Part shown: positions 1 through 11,691 of the stretch, piece by piece
How the letters are laid out: the number at the start of each line of letters is the position of its first letter
Position numbering within the stretch: the stretch's first letter is position 1
Translations under genes and position numbers: made by a program
The notes under the pieces: model-generated
The model's input: the letters and a program-made list of their open reading frames with translations, nothing else
Database searches by the model: none
What the model was told of the DNA's origin: nothing
Assembly: GCF_048771995.1 (NCBI RefSeq)
Contig: NC_133026.1
Span: forward strand, 56,607,001-56,671,000
Direction: 5' to 3'
DNA from: Taeniopygia guttata
Lineage: Eukaryota; Chordata; Aves; Passeriformes; Estrildidae
Length of the DNA: 64,000 nucleotides

Positions 1-3000
1 TGCGTGTTATGACTGCTCTTCCCTTTAAAACTTTGGCTAGTGAGTGCCAGCTGGTGTACAGTGCACAGATTAGACTGGGATGAACAACACTGTTCACAAA
101 TATTACAGTCTCTTCTGTTCCTAATATATGCAGAATTCACTCAGGAATCACATAAAGAAGAATTGAAATTTTAGAAAGATAAAAATCTTATAAGTTTATG
201 CTTTTTAAGTACTCAAGACAGTAGATATAGTGAAAAAAAAACATGCTGATGCATTGATGAGTAGGGAAAAAAGCAGATTCAGTGTAGAAAGGGACTTGCA
301 AATCCACAAAATTATGCAGCTAGTAGGAAAAAAAAAGAATCATCAAAACTGGTAGCTTTCATCAGACAGCTCTGCAAGGAGTGTAAGACACGCTATAACA
401 CTGCTCTCGGAGATGTAAATCCCTATATTTACTATGTTGTTGAGCCTAATTTGCCTATTTGCCTGTCAATGGAGTTTGATTCTTGCCAAAACCACTCCTC
501 CACTCTTTGTTGCTAGGAACAAACCACATCTGTCTCTGGATGTCAGTTAGTCCTTGAGAGTTGTATACCAATGAGGAAGAATAAAAAGCCCTTGCAATAT
601 TTAGAAGCAGGCTCTGTTCATTCAGCTTGGAAACCCGAGAGATGTAATTACAAAGCAGGCGATCAACAACTATGTATGCTGATCATTAATCAACACATAC
701 TCGAAGCTAGAAACCCATAGTACAAGAAAACTATTAGTTAATTTAACAGCTAAAGGAAAATCAAATGGGAATATGCTAAGAGCAGCCTGACAACTCATTA
801 CTATGCTGGCATTTTGGGTCAGTAAAACACACATTTATTTGGAACTCATATGATAACTTTACCAAAACAAATTGTTGAAAAGGTCACAATGTCAATCACC
901 AGGTAGAAGCATTTTAAATAAAAAAACAGTCTTAATTTTCACTTTATATTTATTAACCATGTTTCTTTGCACTTTTTAGGGCTATTAATTTGGAAATATG
1001 AAAAAACAACATTTTAGCCAGAAAGCCATGGCATTCAGTGATTCTATGTCAATTATCTCCACTAAGTAGAATTTTTCCTAATCTACACCAATTTGAGCAA
1101 GGAGGAAATTAGTCCTATTTTGGATGAAAACAAACAATGAGTAGTCATAGCAAAATGTGACAGAATTTACTATTTCCCTGAATTCTTTCCTTTATCATTG
1201 ACAACATGGTGAAAAATCCAGGCTTGTTTTGACCACATCATAATTTAATTAACTTAACTAATTAGTCTATATGAAATATGATTATGTAATTGGACCTTCC
1301 CAGGCAAGGGTGGATTTTCCCCTTGTAAACATGCCTAGCTCCACAAGTAGCAAAACTGATTCCACTATGCAGGAAAAGTACAAGTGAAATACCACTTGTG
1401 CTCAAAATCTACATGCATTCTTTTTAAATTTCATTGATCTTGAATCTAGAAGCAACAAAAAGGGCAAAAGTTTAACAGAATAATAAAAATCAGCAAAGGA
1501 AATGGCCAAACATATAAAATGAATGTTAAAAGCAATTTCTGCTTGTACTCAGCTGCAGAATTTTAGACATTTATATTATGACCTAAGAAGTAAATTTCAT
1601 TTCTTTATCTTGTTTGTGGCCTGTTCAGATCACTTTGACTTTTCATTTCATGAATCAAGTAACTGAGCCACAAAAAATAAAAGCACCTGTGAGAATACCT
1701 TACCTACCCTACCCTTTTGTGCTTAAAATATTAAAAATTCTTTTTTTTTTAAGTAAAAGAACAACATGTTGGGGAAAATATATATACACATATGCATGTT
1801 CTATATTAAAAAGTTTTAGAATTATCAGAAGATCAGTTGGAATGCTTAATGCTATACTTTTTCTTCAATGTATAACTTCTGCTTATACATTATGATAGTT
1901 TAAACTGGCTTAAAGAGAGTGTTGTGCTATCATTAAAAAAATAGAGTAGGATACTGTAAGGGTGTGGTATTTTTATGCCTGGTAATATCCTTCACTTAAG
2001 TCAGCACTTAGGGTAGCAAGTGTTTGGCTACTCCTCTGGAAAGCCTTTTTGCCCTTGTCCCCTCAAATCCCAAGGTGTGTGTAAGATTAAAGTCATTATT
2101 TCTGTGTCTGTAGCCTGATAACCCTGATTTTCTCATGCCTTCTATGGGTAGTCAAGGACTCCAGGAAGGATTGAAACCTGCTTGGTGAGATTTTGATTTC
2201 ATACTTGCTGGATCCTGACCCATGAGAATGAAGAGGTCATATAATAATGTTCCACTGATATAAAACATTGCTCTAAACATTACATGAAGTTTTTCTACAG
2301 TGTTATTTATTGTGTTAGCAATGTCTTTCTTCTTAGCCCCTCCCCCTCTCCATTTTTGTCTATAGATATTTAACAAGGTGAGAAGCAAAAGCAGAATCTC
2401 TTAACAGATCTTGACCAAAATGAGTCTACTCAGTTTTAAACATTGAGTCTATTGGAAAGAAAAGCAGCTAGAGAGGTAGCAGTGGCTGGTAAGAAATGTA
2501 ATTGAAAGTCTACATGAAGCGAGACAGAAGAAAATTATATAGAGAAAAAGCAATATATTTCAATGGGAGGGCTCTGCTGCAGTACAAGCAGCTAAATGAT
2601 AGATTACTGTGAGTAAATGTAAATATACATTTCTGCATTCAGTTATTGAACTGGCTTCAGTAAATACACACCTCTCCTAACCTCCACGAGGAATAAATAG
2701 AAAATGGATTCTTCATGAGCAATGAAACAACATTAGTGGGCAATATTTTAGCTGTTAATGTCAATAAAACTACACCCATTCTGCTCAAGGAATACATGTC
2801 TGACAGGGCAGCTTCCCTGAGTAAATTCAATTGTATGTAATCTTTTGCTATTTAATATATTTTTCTTTCAGCCCATCCCTTCTGAAGGCCAAGTAAGCTT
2901 ACAGAAATATTTTGCTGTGTAGTGTGATATTAAGGAAGAATCTGATATTTTCCAATTTACTGATGCATTTAATAATATCTTTCACTGCTAACTGTGTTTA

Positions 3001-6000
3001 TGAGTTCCTTAAATGCACTTTCAGGTCCTGATTCAATGAGGTACTTAGAAACAAGCCTATATTTGAGCATGACTGCTAAAATCAATTGAATGACTTAAGC
3101 ATATATATTGTCAGTTCAAGCATCTTGCTGATTTGGAATGTCAAGCGAATTAGAAGCAGATGGTGGCATATATCTCATCCGGTGGTTAGCAGGGAGGGAA
3201 GCATGTAAACTGCACAGCAGGTTTGAGGCTGTGGAGAACCTGAATAGGGTTGTCTTGCAAGTTTTTTTCCAATTTAAGTCAGAAAGTATTCCCTTACAGA
3301 AAGTCTAGGTGGGCTGCTGCATTTCAGACTGATATATCTAAATCAGTCTGGTGTATGTCGTCACATAACTTAAAATTTCAGTTTTGGAAGAGAGTCAGAG
3401 CTTTTATGCTCCTTCTCCCATGTCTGGTGTTTCATGCTACACTTGCCTGGAGATATGTGAATTCATACTAGGCATCCTTATGTTCCATATTGGATATAGA
3501 TTATGCGTTTATATTCAAAGAACAAAAAAATTTGCACATTATGATATCTCAATGATTGCAGGGATTTCTGATAATTGAAATCTACTTAAAAGTGAATTAG
3601 GAAAGAGGCTGGTAATAGTTTGTTATTTTCCCATCTCCTTTCCTTCTTGGTATGCAACAAGACTAATAATCAATTTTGCTTTCTCTTACATTAGAAGACT
3701 GCTTCTTTTGGCATATTTAACATTGGGTTTTTTCAGTTTTTGCCTCTTTCTTCTCTACGATGCTTTCCTTTCCCATCACTTATTTCAACATGCAGTAAAA
3801 CTGAGAAATATCTATCTGAAGGTGTTAATAAACATTAGTTCCCTTTAATAGGTGCAATTAATATGTCTTGAACACATTTTCAAGTTTAAAAAACCATTCA
3901 TTTAAGTTCTTATAAATAAAGCTTATAAGGAGCAGGAAAGGGCAGTGAGCTACTTAATTAATAAGCCCTTTGTGATTTTTTCCTTATTTCTATTCACTAT
4001 AAAATTCAACTAGGACAGGATGAGTGAATGTAAACAAAATATTTCTTTGTAACATATTTTGCATTACATCCAGATTTCAGGACTAAGTTTATTTCTTCTC
4101 CTCTTGACATGTGATAGTCTTTGCCACACAATTTTAGCAGACCCATCCCTGTTTCTTAATGGCTATTGCTAGAAAACTGTGTAGGTCCTTTTGGTTTTTC
4201 CTTCCTTTTTGGGTTATTTTTAAGGTAAATTGAAATAAAACCAAGATCATACCTTACTCTAAAAATGCATATTCATTATCTCTTTTTTTTTCATTATATA
4301 GAAATTATAAATATATTTACAGGGTTTTGTTATTTAATACCTTTTATTGAAAAAGAAAAAAACCCAATTCCTAACAAAAAGAATACTCACAACAGAAAGA
4401 AAGGGAGAATGTCTTACATACTTTTGGAAATATACTTTAGGATTGTTTTATTAGGTAAGTTTCTCAAGATCAAGTCAGTTTTACATGTATCATACTGTTT
4501 AAGTTAGTCTTCAGTAAACATTATTACTTTCTGCGAGAGGATTTACAACTCAGAGGATCTCTGACTTATCAGGAGAAAAAACAAAGGCCATTCCACTTTT
4601 CAATTTCTTTTTTTCTTTTTAAAAAATTTAATTTCTTCAATGGGCAAACTTTACTATGGTTTTATCCACTTGTGTGTATACTTGAATGGAAAATCTATTT
4701 AAAGAAGGAAAAAAGTAAGTATGAACTAAGTATCCACAAACTTGAAAAATGTTCAGCAAAGAGCATAGTACAGAAACCTATCTGTGATTATCTCAAGGCG
4801 TAGTCAAAATGCACCTTGGCCTTAACAGAGGAAAATTAAAGAATGGTGGCAAAATATTATCAAAAGGACAATTCCAGAAGTTGGGAGAGGAAAAACAAAA
4901 CAGGAAGACACTGACAAAATTTACACAGAAATAAAGCAAATAGTCTCTATTTTTAAAAGAGGTGCATTTTTGGCCCAAAAAAGAAATGAGTGACCACAAG
5001 ATAAGAAGTTTTTTAAGAACACAATGATTTTCTATTTATGCCTGGAAGAACCTGAAGGCAAGTGAAAAAACTGGAATAAAGGTGCTTTTCAACAAGGTAG
5101 TTCCAGCTAATGCAGGTTGATTTAGACTAAAATAAGAAAGAGAGTTGACTCTGCCTTTGGGGAAGGTTAGCCTAAAGAAGTGAGATGTTTTCTCTCATAT
5201 ATACACTCTCATATATACACTCTCATATATACTAAGGCATAGTCAGGTTTTAGGAAACAGCAGGAGCCTTTTGCAATGACATTAACTCTCTACCCTAATG
5301 CTGAAACTGAACAGGTCTCCTGGTATAGGGACAGATGGCCAGCAAGAACAGCTCAAGAAAAAGTAGTTTGGAGAATGAGATTTGCCTTAAGCTTTTCAGG
5401 TCATATTACCATTATTTGGGGTAGGAGTTGAGTGCCTTTTCTATTTCCCTTAACCAAAAGTTTGGGAATACATACTGCTTAACATCTACTCTACCACAGA
5501 TAGGCTCAGCCACAAACCTGTGGTTGCACTGTGCATCTGCTTTTATGACAGAATACATTTGGACAGTGGTACTTGGAGAGTTAACCACGGCACAGATGTG
5601 TGCACACTCTCATGCGTGCACATAAGAGTATTGAGACACAAGAGAATTAACTATTTGTGATGAATAAATGTATGGAAAAAGATAATTCATATAAATTTTA
5701 TGTTCATTTTTGTTCAATCTGCTGGGAGAGAAGCTTCTATAACTTATGTTTTGCAGTGATAAGTTAGTAGGCAAAAGTATATGTTGTGGGATATTAAATT
5801 GTAGTATGGTCTTTGTACATTAGCTTCTCCTCAAATCCTGCATGCATCCATGTATGCCTGCTCCCACCTCATAGCACCACAGAATAAATATAATCTGTTT
5901 CACCTCTTCTTTGTGCTTTCTCAAAGTAGTTGATGGATAGGCTAGTGTTTGCTTTACTACTTTGAGACAAATATTGCAATATATTTCTGTGATTAACACA

Positions 6001-7340
6001 GAACATCTGATGCACTGTAAATTCTGCTTTGCTGAGGAACACTTGTCTTGAAATGCAGGAATTTGTGATAATTGAATGAGAACTGATATTTAAAAATTAA
6101 AACCACCAGGAAATGGCAAAAGGAGGACAGTCTGAGAAACTGAGGAAGATGTCAGTATTTGCCTGATCAAGCAAGTACCAATTAGCTTTGTGATCTACAG
6201 AGACTGTTGGTACTGCTAGTTCACACTTTTAAACAAGGAAGGGAAGGGAAATGAAATTAAAACTGAAATAAGAGTCAAAGAAAGCATTTCCTGTTGAAGG
6301 TATGTTGGTGAAGTAGGATCTTACTTGTTCATACTCAGTTTAATTACAACCCAGTACATCCTAAAATAGCATTACAAACAGCAGCATCTAGGAACATGAA
6401 CATCCACATGCGTAAAATGCAGGGAAATTTCTGCTCAAATTCTTGAAAAAATATTTTATCTATATTAGAATTCATATGTATATTTGGTTGCCTTTTCTTT
6501 CAGTGTTATGAACATGAGTAGAACTGCAGTAATAGATGAACACATATACAGACTTGTTTGCATTTTACCTATACTTAAATGGTGAAACACTTCTGACTAA
6601 GAACAGTTAAAAGAATGTGTTACAAGGCCAAACAGATGAAGATCTAAAAAGAACTTTCTTGTAGGGAATGGGTCCACAGGATGGTAGACCAAGTTTAATG
6701 AATTTAAGTTTCGGTCTCACTGGTGAGGAAAGTCTGTGACAAAAAGGATGTTGAATGGTTGTGAATTGTCTGGGAATAATATAAAAATTGTCTTGGGGAC
6801 ACTATACATCTGCAATGAATATAGCATTTCTGTCCCTTTTGCAATTAAACAGAAAAATTACGCTGCTTCTTGATCTGCTTGGAAATTATTCTGCTAAAAA
6901 GTCTTGCATTTTTCAGTTCTTCCCCAGTATAACTGCACTGCACAGTTGTGTTTGATGATTGTTGCAACTGAATACATAGATCTGCATATCTGGTAGAAAA
7001 TTAGATACCACTGCGACAGAAGTGTTAAAGACCAATAAATCAGTGTAGCTTCAGACTTTAAAGCTACCCTTTACTGGATTTGGTACATGACCAAATGACT
7101 ATCAATCATTATCACTACATCTACAAAACAATTGATGTCTATAAACATAGCCAAACTTGCTGACATACAGTACCATGAAATACTGGAAGTATATTTAGAA
7201 CTGATAGCTATGGCCCTTCACTGCCCAAGGTTAAGGTGATGAAGCTTGACATTTTGTTGATAAGAGAAGTCAGAATCTAAATGGGCATCCTTCTGTTTTT
7301 GCCCTTATTTCTTTTCCATCATTGCTGTGCCATCCCCATT
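1..7340. other. AT-rich non-coding stretch
   Basis: No gene, RNA gene or recognisable transposon copy was found here. Open frames are short (under about 95 codons), lie in AT-rich sequence and resemble no family I know. Homopolymer A and T runs are common. The only ordered structure is the small tandem repeat near 5.2 kb, listed separately. Whether this is intergenic DNA or intron cannot be decided from the sequence. Confidence 0.6.
5193..5232. repeat. 14-bp tandem repeat, about 2.9 copies
   Basis: The unit TCTCATATATACAC occurs twice in full (5193-5206 and 5207-5220) and is followed by a 12-base partial copy, all without mismatch. It is a short minisatellite with an AT core. No function is suggested by its surroundings. 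Confidence 0.9.
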
Positions 7341-7343
7341 CCC

Positions 7344-7355
7344 AAAAAAAAAAAA
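7344..7355. repeat. A homopolymer run next to a CR1 end
   Basis: Twelve consecutive A residues directly adjoin the outer (3') end of the minus-strand CR1 that starts at 7356. CR1 tails are normally short octamer repeats rather than poly(A), so this is probably host sequence or later slippage. Confidence 0.85.
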
Positions 7356-8275
7356 CATAGAATCATTTAGGTTAGAAGTGAGGTCTAAGATCACTGAGTC
7401 TACCATTAATGCAGCATGGCCAAGTCCACCACTGAATCATGTCCCTAAAGCTCACATCTAAACATCTTTAAAATGCCTCCAGGGATGGTGAAACAACAAC
7501 TTTCCTGGGCAGCCTGTTCCAATACTTGACAACCCTGCCTGTGAAGACTTTTTTCCTAGTATTTGATATAAGCCTACTCTTCTGCAGCTTGAGGCAATTT
7601 CCTCCAAATTTTTACTGACACTTGCCTTGCTACAGCCTCCTCTCAGGTAGTTGCAGAGAGCGATAAGGTCTCCCCTGAGCTTCCTTTTCTTTGGGCTAAA
7701 CAATCTCAGCTCTCTCAGGTGCTCCTCATAAGACTTGTACTACAGACCCTTCACCAGTGTTTGAGCTGAGGCCTCACCAGTGCTGAGGACAAGTGGATAA
7801 TCGCTGCCCTAGCCCTTCTGGCCACAGTAGTTCTGGTTACTGTGGCCTCCTTGTCTACCTGGGGACACACTGGGTCATATTCAGCTGGCTTTTGACCAAC
7901 ACGTCAGATCTTTTTCTGCTGGGCATCTTTCCAGCCACTCACCCTCAAGACTGTAACATTGCATGGGATTGTTGTGACCCAAGTACAAACTCAGCACTTG
8001 GCCTTGTTAGACCTCATATAAATGATCTCATCCCATTGATCCAGCCTGCCAGATTCCTCTGCAGAACCTTCCTATCCTTTAGCAGATCAACACTCCCATC
8101 CAAGTAGGTGTCATCTGCAAACTGACAGAGGGTATCCTTGATACCCGCAATCAGACCATTGCTAAAAGTATTAAGCAGAACTGACCCCAGTAAAAAGCCC
8201 TAGGGAACGAAGGGAGTGATTTTAGTCTGCCTCTGACAGGTTCCCTAATTCTTCAGTATTCTTCTGGTTCAACTG
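7356..8275 (-). mobile_element. CR1 LINE, 5'-truncated, minus strand
   Basis: CR1 is a non-LTR retrotransposon that copies itself by target-primed reverse transcription; most genomic copies are 5'-truncated and dead. Read on the minus strand, this copy runs from a late part of ORF2 into the 3' end and finishes with a GATTCTATG-type tail (plus-strand CATAGAATC at 7356). Minus-strand translation of 7703-7458 retains a piece resembling the ORF2 C-terminus ([17 protein letters not shown]), after which the frame is lost. Other typical CR1 wording on the plus strand includes CAGCCTGTTCCA near 7510 and TCTCCCCTGAGCTTCC near 7670. Many substitutions and broken frames show an old copy. The inner (5') boundary is approximate. 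It faces a second CR1 of opposite orientation starting about 8.32 kb. Confidence 0.9.
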
Positions 8276-8317
8276 AATCTTTGAGTGACTAGCAGGAAGT
8301 TCCTTAGAAGCTTGATA

Positions 8318-9132
8318 CTATCTAATATCTCTATGAAGGATCTGGATGACAGGGTTGAAAGAACCCCACTTATGTCAGCTATGTGGATGGCAGCAAATGG
8401 GAAGATAATTTAGGTCCACTAGAAGGAGGGTCCACCATTCAAAGAGACTTAAGCAGTCTGAGAGATTAGGTCAGCAAGATCTGCAAGGAGTTTAAGATGG
8501 AAGAACCCCAAGCAGCAGTAAAGGAAAGGGTCTGACTTGCTGTGGTGCAGCTGCAGAAAAAGACCTGGGAATCCTAGTTGACAAGTTGAACATGCACTAT
8601 AAAAGTACCCTTAGAGTACTTGTTTTGTCTACACCTGGGATACCATGGCTGTGGCCCCCACAGTTCAGAAGGCATTAAAAAATTAGAGGGTGTTCAGGGG
8701 TTACTAGGGGCAACATCAAAAAGACAGGAGTGTTGGAGAATCTTAAATATGAAGGTAGGTCAAAGGAATTAGATTTGTTCAGCTTAGAAATGAGAAATGT
8801 ATGTGTGGTGTGAGTTATCATATCCTTCCATTACCTAAACGAAATAGCGAAGACGGATGTGTTCCTTTCACAAAATGAGGTGATGGGACAAGAAGATATA
8901 TTCACAAACTGTTTCAGGGAAAATATCTCTGATTATAAGAAAAAAAACCCTTCACTGTGGGAAGAGTAAAACAGTAGCTGCCCAGAAATGTAATGGTATC
9001 TTTCTTATTGGAAAAGTTTAGCTTGATGGGTGCTCGTATAAACTAATCTAAGGCTGTACTTTCAACAGGAAGTTGGATCATATGGTCTCCAGAGGGCCCT
9101 TCCAAACTAAAATTTTCTGATTATAGGATTCT
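8318..9132 (+). mobile_element. CR1 LINE, 5'-truncated, plus strand
   Basis: The copy begins in CR1 ORF2 just downstream of the reverse-transcriptase active site (GAAGGATCTGGATGACAGGG at 8336 matches the usual Asp-Leu-Asp stretch). It continues through AAAGACCTGGGAATCCTAGT near 8558 and ends in AGAGGGCCCTTCCAA followed by a decayed octamer tail (TTCTGATTATAGGATTCTG, about 9114-9132). It carries numerous stops and small indels, and the middle (8800-9000) is strongly diverged. No functional protein remains. The start is approximate because it merges with the neighbouring minus-strand CR1. Confidence 0.85.
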
Positions 9133-9949
9133 GGTGATGTCTTTTTTTCTTCTTTTGCAGGGTTGTTCTAATTCTACCATAGACCCTTCCTGCTTGTTCT
9201 GCAGAGCTGTGTTAGTTTTCCAAGCTATCTTTCCTGCCTGCAGATTTCGTGTCTTGCATGTCTTTTCTTCACCCTATTTGTGTAACCGTGCCATGAGTCT
9301 CTGTTAGCCTCTTTGCAGTTATGCCTCAGCTGTGTTAGAAAATGCTATTTTTGATGTTAAAGTGCTTTAAAATGCTTGCGCACTATCACCAATTGTGCAC
9401 TTTTCACTGGGTACAAAATAGCAAATATTAATTGTATCTAGTTTAGTATGTATCCATTTTGTGCATGCCCTGCTTTGGACATATTGCTTAACATGCCTTT
9501 AATCACTGTAAAACAAAAGGATTTAAGGGCAATAGAAATAATTCCCCCAGATTTAGGCGCGCTGAAATGCTGCAGCAGCTGTTAAGATGGGAAGCAATTA
9601 ATTTGGGGGTTGGGAGGAGGATACTGACAATCCAAAGGGTGCATGAATTGCAGGGCAAAGGAAAAACCTTTTTGTGCTGAAATAGCACAACTGCTACCTT
9701 AATTTTCCAGGACTAATGGGTATGCCCTGTTATTAGGAACTGAAGATATAGATTTTCCCCTTATTATTAGGGAAATTGCTAACATGAAAATTTATTGGAC
9801 TGTTAGGCAAAAGACTAGCTCTCTGGAAGTGCCTTCTGATGACAGGCCCTTATATGAAGAGATTACTCAAATGGTGAGCAGGTGGGCAAAGGCAATTCAT
9901 GAGAACCTCTTGACCAGATAGAAACAAAGATGAACCATGACCTGCACTG
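9133..9949. other. Spacer between CR1 and LTR
   Basis: No gene recognised. The sequence contains a T/C-rich acceptor-like tract ending TTTTGCAG at about 9160, with further weak CAG acceptors downstream, but no good paired donor. I found no retroviral internal sequence or primer-binding site next to the LTR that begins at about 9950. Confidence 0.55.
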
Positions 9950-10115
9950 TGTGAGTTATTGCCAGACTGTTGCCGTGCGAGACCGGCTCTGGGCGGGCGC
10001 CAGCAGGAGCACGGTGGGAGGAGAAGAGAGGCGGCAGATGCTTTTCCCCTTCGGCTCAGTGAGGCTCAGTTCTAGCGCAGGAACAGATGAAATAGCGACA
10101 CGGGGCTCGGGTGCA

Positions 10116-10142
10116 AACACGTGTTTATTGCAGAAACGTGTT
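10116..10142 (-). promoter_or_regulatory. Polyadenylation signal in a hairpin loop
   Basis: AATAAA on the minus strand (plus TTTATT, 10124-10129) sits in the 15-base loop of a perfect 6-bp stem formed by plus-strand AACACG (10116-10121) and CGTGTT (10137-10142). Retroviral R regions often present the polyadenylation signal in such a hairpin. The stem is short, so chance is possible. Confidence 0.5.
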
Positions 10143-10172
10143 CCCGAGACACTGGGGCACCGACCGAGGGTC

Positions 10173-10179
10173 AATTATA
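10173..10179 (-). promoter_or_regulatory. TATA box of the minus-strand LTR
   Basis: The minus strand reads TATAATT between the pyrimidine-rich U3 and the AATAAA signal, the expected position for an LTR core promoter. Transcription would start about 25-30 bases further along the minus strand, near 10147. Activity is inferred, not shown. Confidence 0.55.
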
Positions 10180-10422
10180 TCCCGTACTGGCGGCGGGGGG
10201 GAACCTGAGATGCGGCCAGTGGGGAGAGGGCAGGGGCAGGGAAACCCTGGAGTCCCCAGGGAGGCAGGAGCGGGGATGGGAAAGGCGGGGTGGGGAGGGA
10301 GGGTGGTGCAGGGACAGACTGCGTGGCGAGGGGGAGTGATAAGGGAATGCAGCATTGGGACAAAGGACCACGGGGGGAGGGAGGAGGGGCGGTCTGTGTC
10401 GCAGGACAAAGGAGGAGTGCGT

Positions 10423-10451
10423 GGGAAGGGGGAAGGGGGAATGGGGGGGGG
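10423..10451 (+). other. G-quadruplex-type motif in LTR U3
   Basis: Four G runs (10423-10425, 10428-10432, 10435-10439, 10443-10451) are separated by 2, 2 and 3 bases, which satisfies the usual G3+N1-7 quadruplex pattern. It lies in the purine-rich plus strand of the LTR U3, that is, in the template strand for LTR transcription. Confidence 0.75.
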
Positions 10452-10484
10452 AAGAGGAGAAAGTTACAAATCCTGCACCAGACA

Positions 10485-11520
10485 GTTCTCAGATTAATTA
10501 ATACAGTGAAACCTAATTAAACCACAATCCTTTTATCTTGTCTTTTTCTCTCAAGTCCAGGAGAAGTGGAAGTCTTCATAAATCTGAAATATTATAGACC
10601 AATTAATATGCACACATGCTGCATATTCTGCAATGGGAATAGAGTTAATCTAACACAAATTTCCTTTTGGAAACTGAGAGTAACATTAAAGTATTTGTCT
10701 CAAGTCTTGTCTTGCACTGATTTCTCAGCACTGTGATAGTATTGATTTCAGTGGTATAAATTGAGATAACTTTTTGTGTTTTGTCATGATTGCTTAAAGT
10801 ACATGGAGCTGATTGTTCTTCACTAGTCAATAGAAATTTAATGTGGAAAGCTAGGATGAGTAGGATGCCTGATTAATTTTTCTCATGATTCTTCTGTTCT
10901 ATTAAACTTATTACAGACAACATAGTTAAACATCATATTACTTCCAATGGTTTTGTCTCATTAATGTTATTTCACCACTGTACTATCCTAAACATTCACA
11001 TATTGGGAGAAATTATCGTACTTTTACAGATTTCAGTAAATCCAGACATGCAAGGGCAAAGACCATGAAGAGTGCCTATAGGAACCATATTTTGTTTGCA
11101 TTTCCTATTATTTTATGAGTCTTATGATGATAATAGCAGTTGTATTGCAAAACATGATAAATTTTTGATTGTAAGATTGAACAGAATGCTATGGGTCAGA
11201 TCCATGTTTTGCCAAACCAACAGACTTGTTTTCGAAAGATATTGTCTGCAGCAGATGTTAAGAGTAAGAGAACAGCAGCACAGAGTGCACATATACAGAG
11301 GTTGTCAGGCTTCCATTAGTTTATAGCTCGTTGAATTTCTGATTTCCAAATGGTGCCTTTTATTTTTAGGCTAAATAGTTTTATTTTATTCTCATGAATT
11401 TGAATCATGGAGCTAAACAATTATAGAACCTTTATTAATTTTTTGTAGACACAATGTCTCCCATTGTGAAGCATAACCTTTTGTCACTTTTTATTTTGAA
11501 ACTTTGATAGAGATGATCTG
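10485..11520. other. Non-coding flank of the LTR
   Basis: AT-rich sequence without recognisable gene or repeat. No retroviral internal sequence continues from the LTR. Nothing else could be supported. Confidence 0.55.
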
Positions 11521-11584
11521 ACATTCCTTTATTCTTGTCATAGATGTGTAACCAAGTAAATGTGATTTTTGACACTCTTTACAG

Positions 11585-11691
11585 AAGCCCTCCAGTCCCA
11601 GGGTGCTCTTGGGAAGCGGGTCTGTACGCTATGGGGCTGTCCTTGTCCCATTACAGGTCCAGGTGTTGCTGGCTGACTTGGCTGCCTGCAG
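11585..11691 (+). other. Exon-like segment with strong splice signals
   Basis: A 107-base, markedly GC-rich segment is bounded by an acceptor (GACACTCTTTACAG, AG at 11583-11584) and a consensus donor (CAG followed by GTGAGT at 11692). Two of three forward frames are open throughout; the first reads KPSSPRVLLGSGSV and onward, the second SPPVPGCSWEAGLY and onward, the third stops. The length is not a multiple of three. I do not recognise either peptide, so this could be an exon of a long non-coding RNA, an alternative or terminal coding exon, or a decoy. Its G+C content and two CpGs stand out from the AT-rich flanks. Confidence 0.4.

Larger units (their letters stand above)
9950..10484 (-). mobile_element. 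Solo LTR of an endogenous retrovirus, minus strand
   Basis: This is a GC-rich, CpG-containing block in an otherwise AT-rich, CpG-poor region. It begins TGTGAG and ends ACCAGACA on the plus strand, so it has TG...CA termini on either strand. On the minus strand it shows LTR order: a C/T-rich U3 (plus 10190-10470), a TATA-like TATAATT (plus 10173-10179), an AATAAA polyadenylation signal about 45 bases downstream (plus 10124-10129), then a GC-rich U5 ending CTCACA. No gag, pol or env sequence and no primer-binding site flank it, so it looks like a solo LTR left by recombination. A clear 4-6 bp target-site duplication was not seen at these ends; CCTGCAC occurs at 9941-9947 and 10472-10478 but does not fit TG...CA ends. 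It could alternatively be a small CpG island, though the TATA/AATAAA spacing favours an LTR. Its frames of up to 128 codons are compositional artefacts. Confidence 0.72.

Noticed and set aside
7793..8107. 104-codon plus-strand frame
   Set aside because: It is an antisense shadow of the minus-strand CR1 copy.
9130..9300. Exon starting after the TTTTGCAG acceptor near 9160
   Set aside because: Several competing acceptors occur but no good donor follows at exon distance.
10111..10497. 128-codon glycine/arginine-rich frame and several overlapping frames on both strands
   Set aside because: These fall in the stop-poor purine-rich U3 of the LTR and are compositional artefacts.
9133..10600. A provirus with internal genes around the minus-strand LTR
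   Set aside because: No primer-binding site, polypurine-tract neighbour or gag/pol/env-like frame was found on either side.
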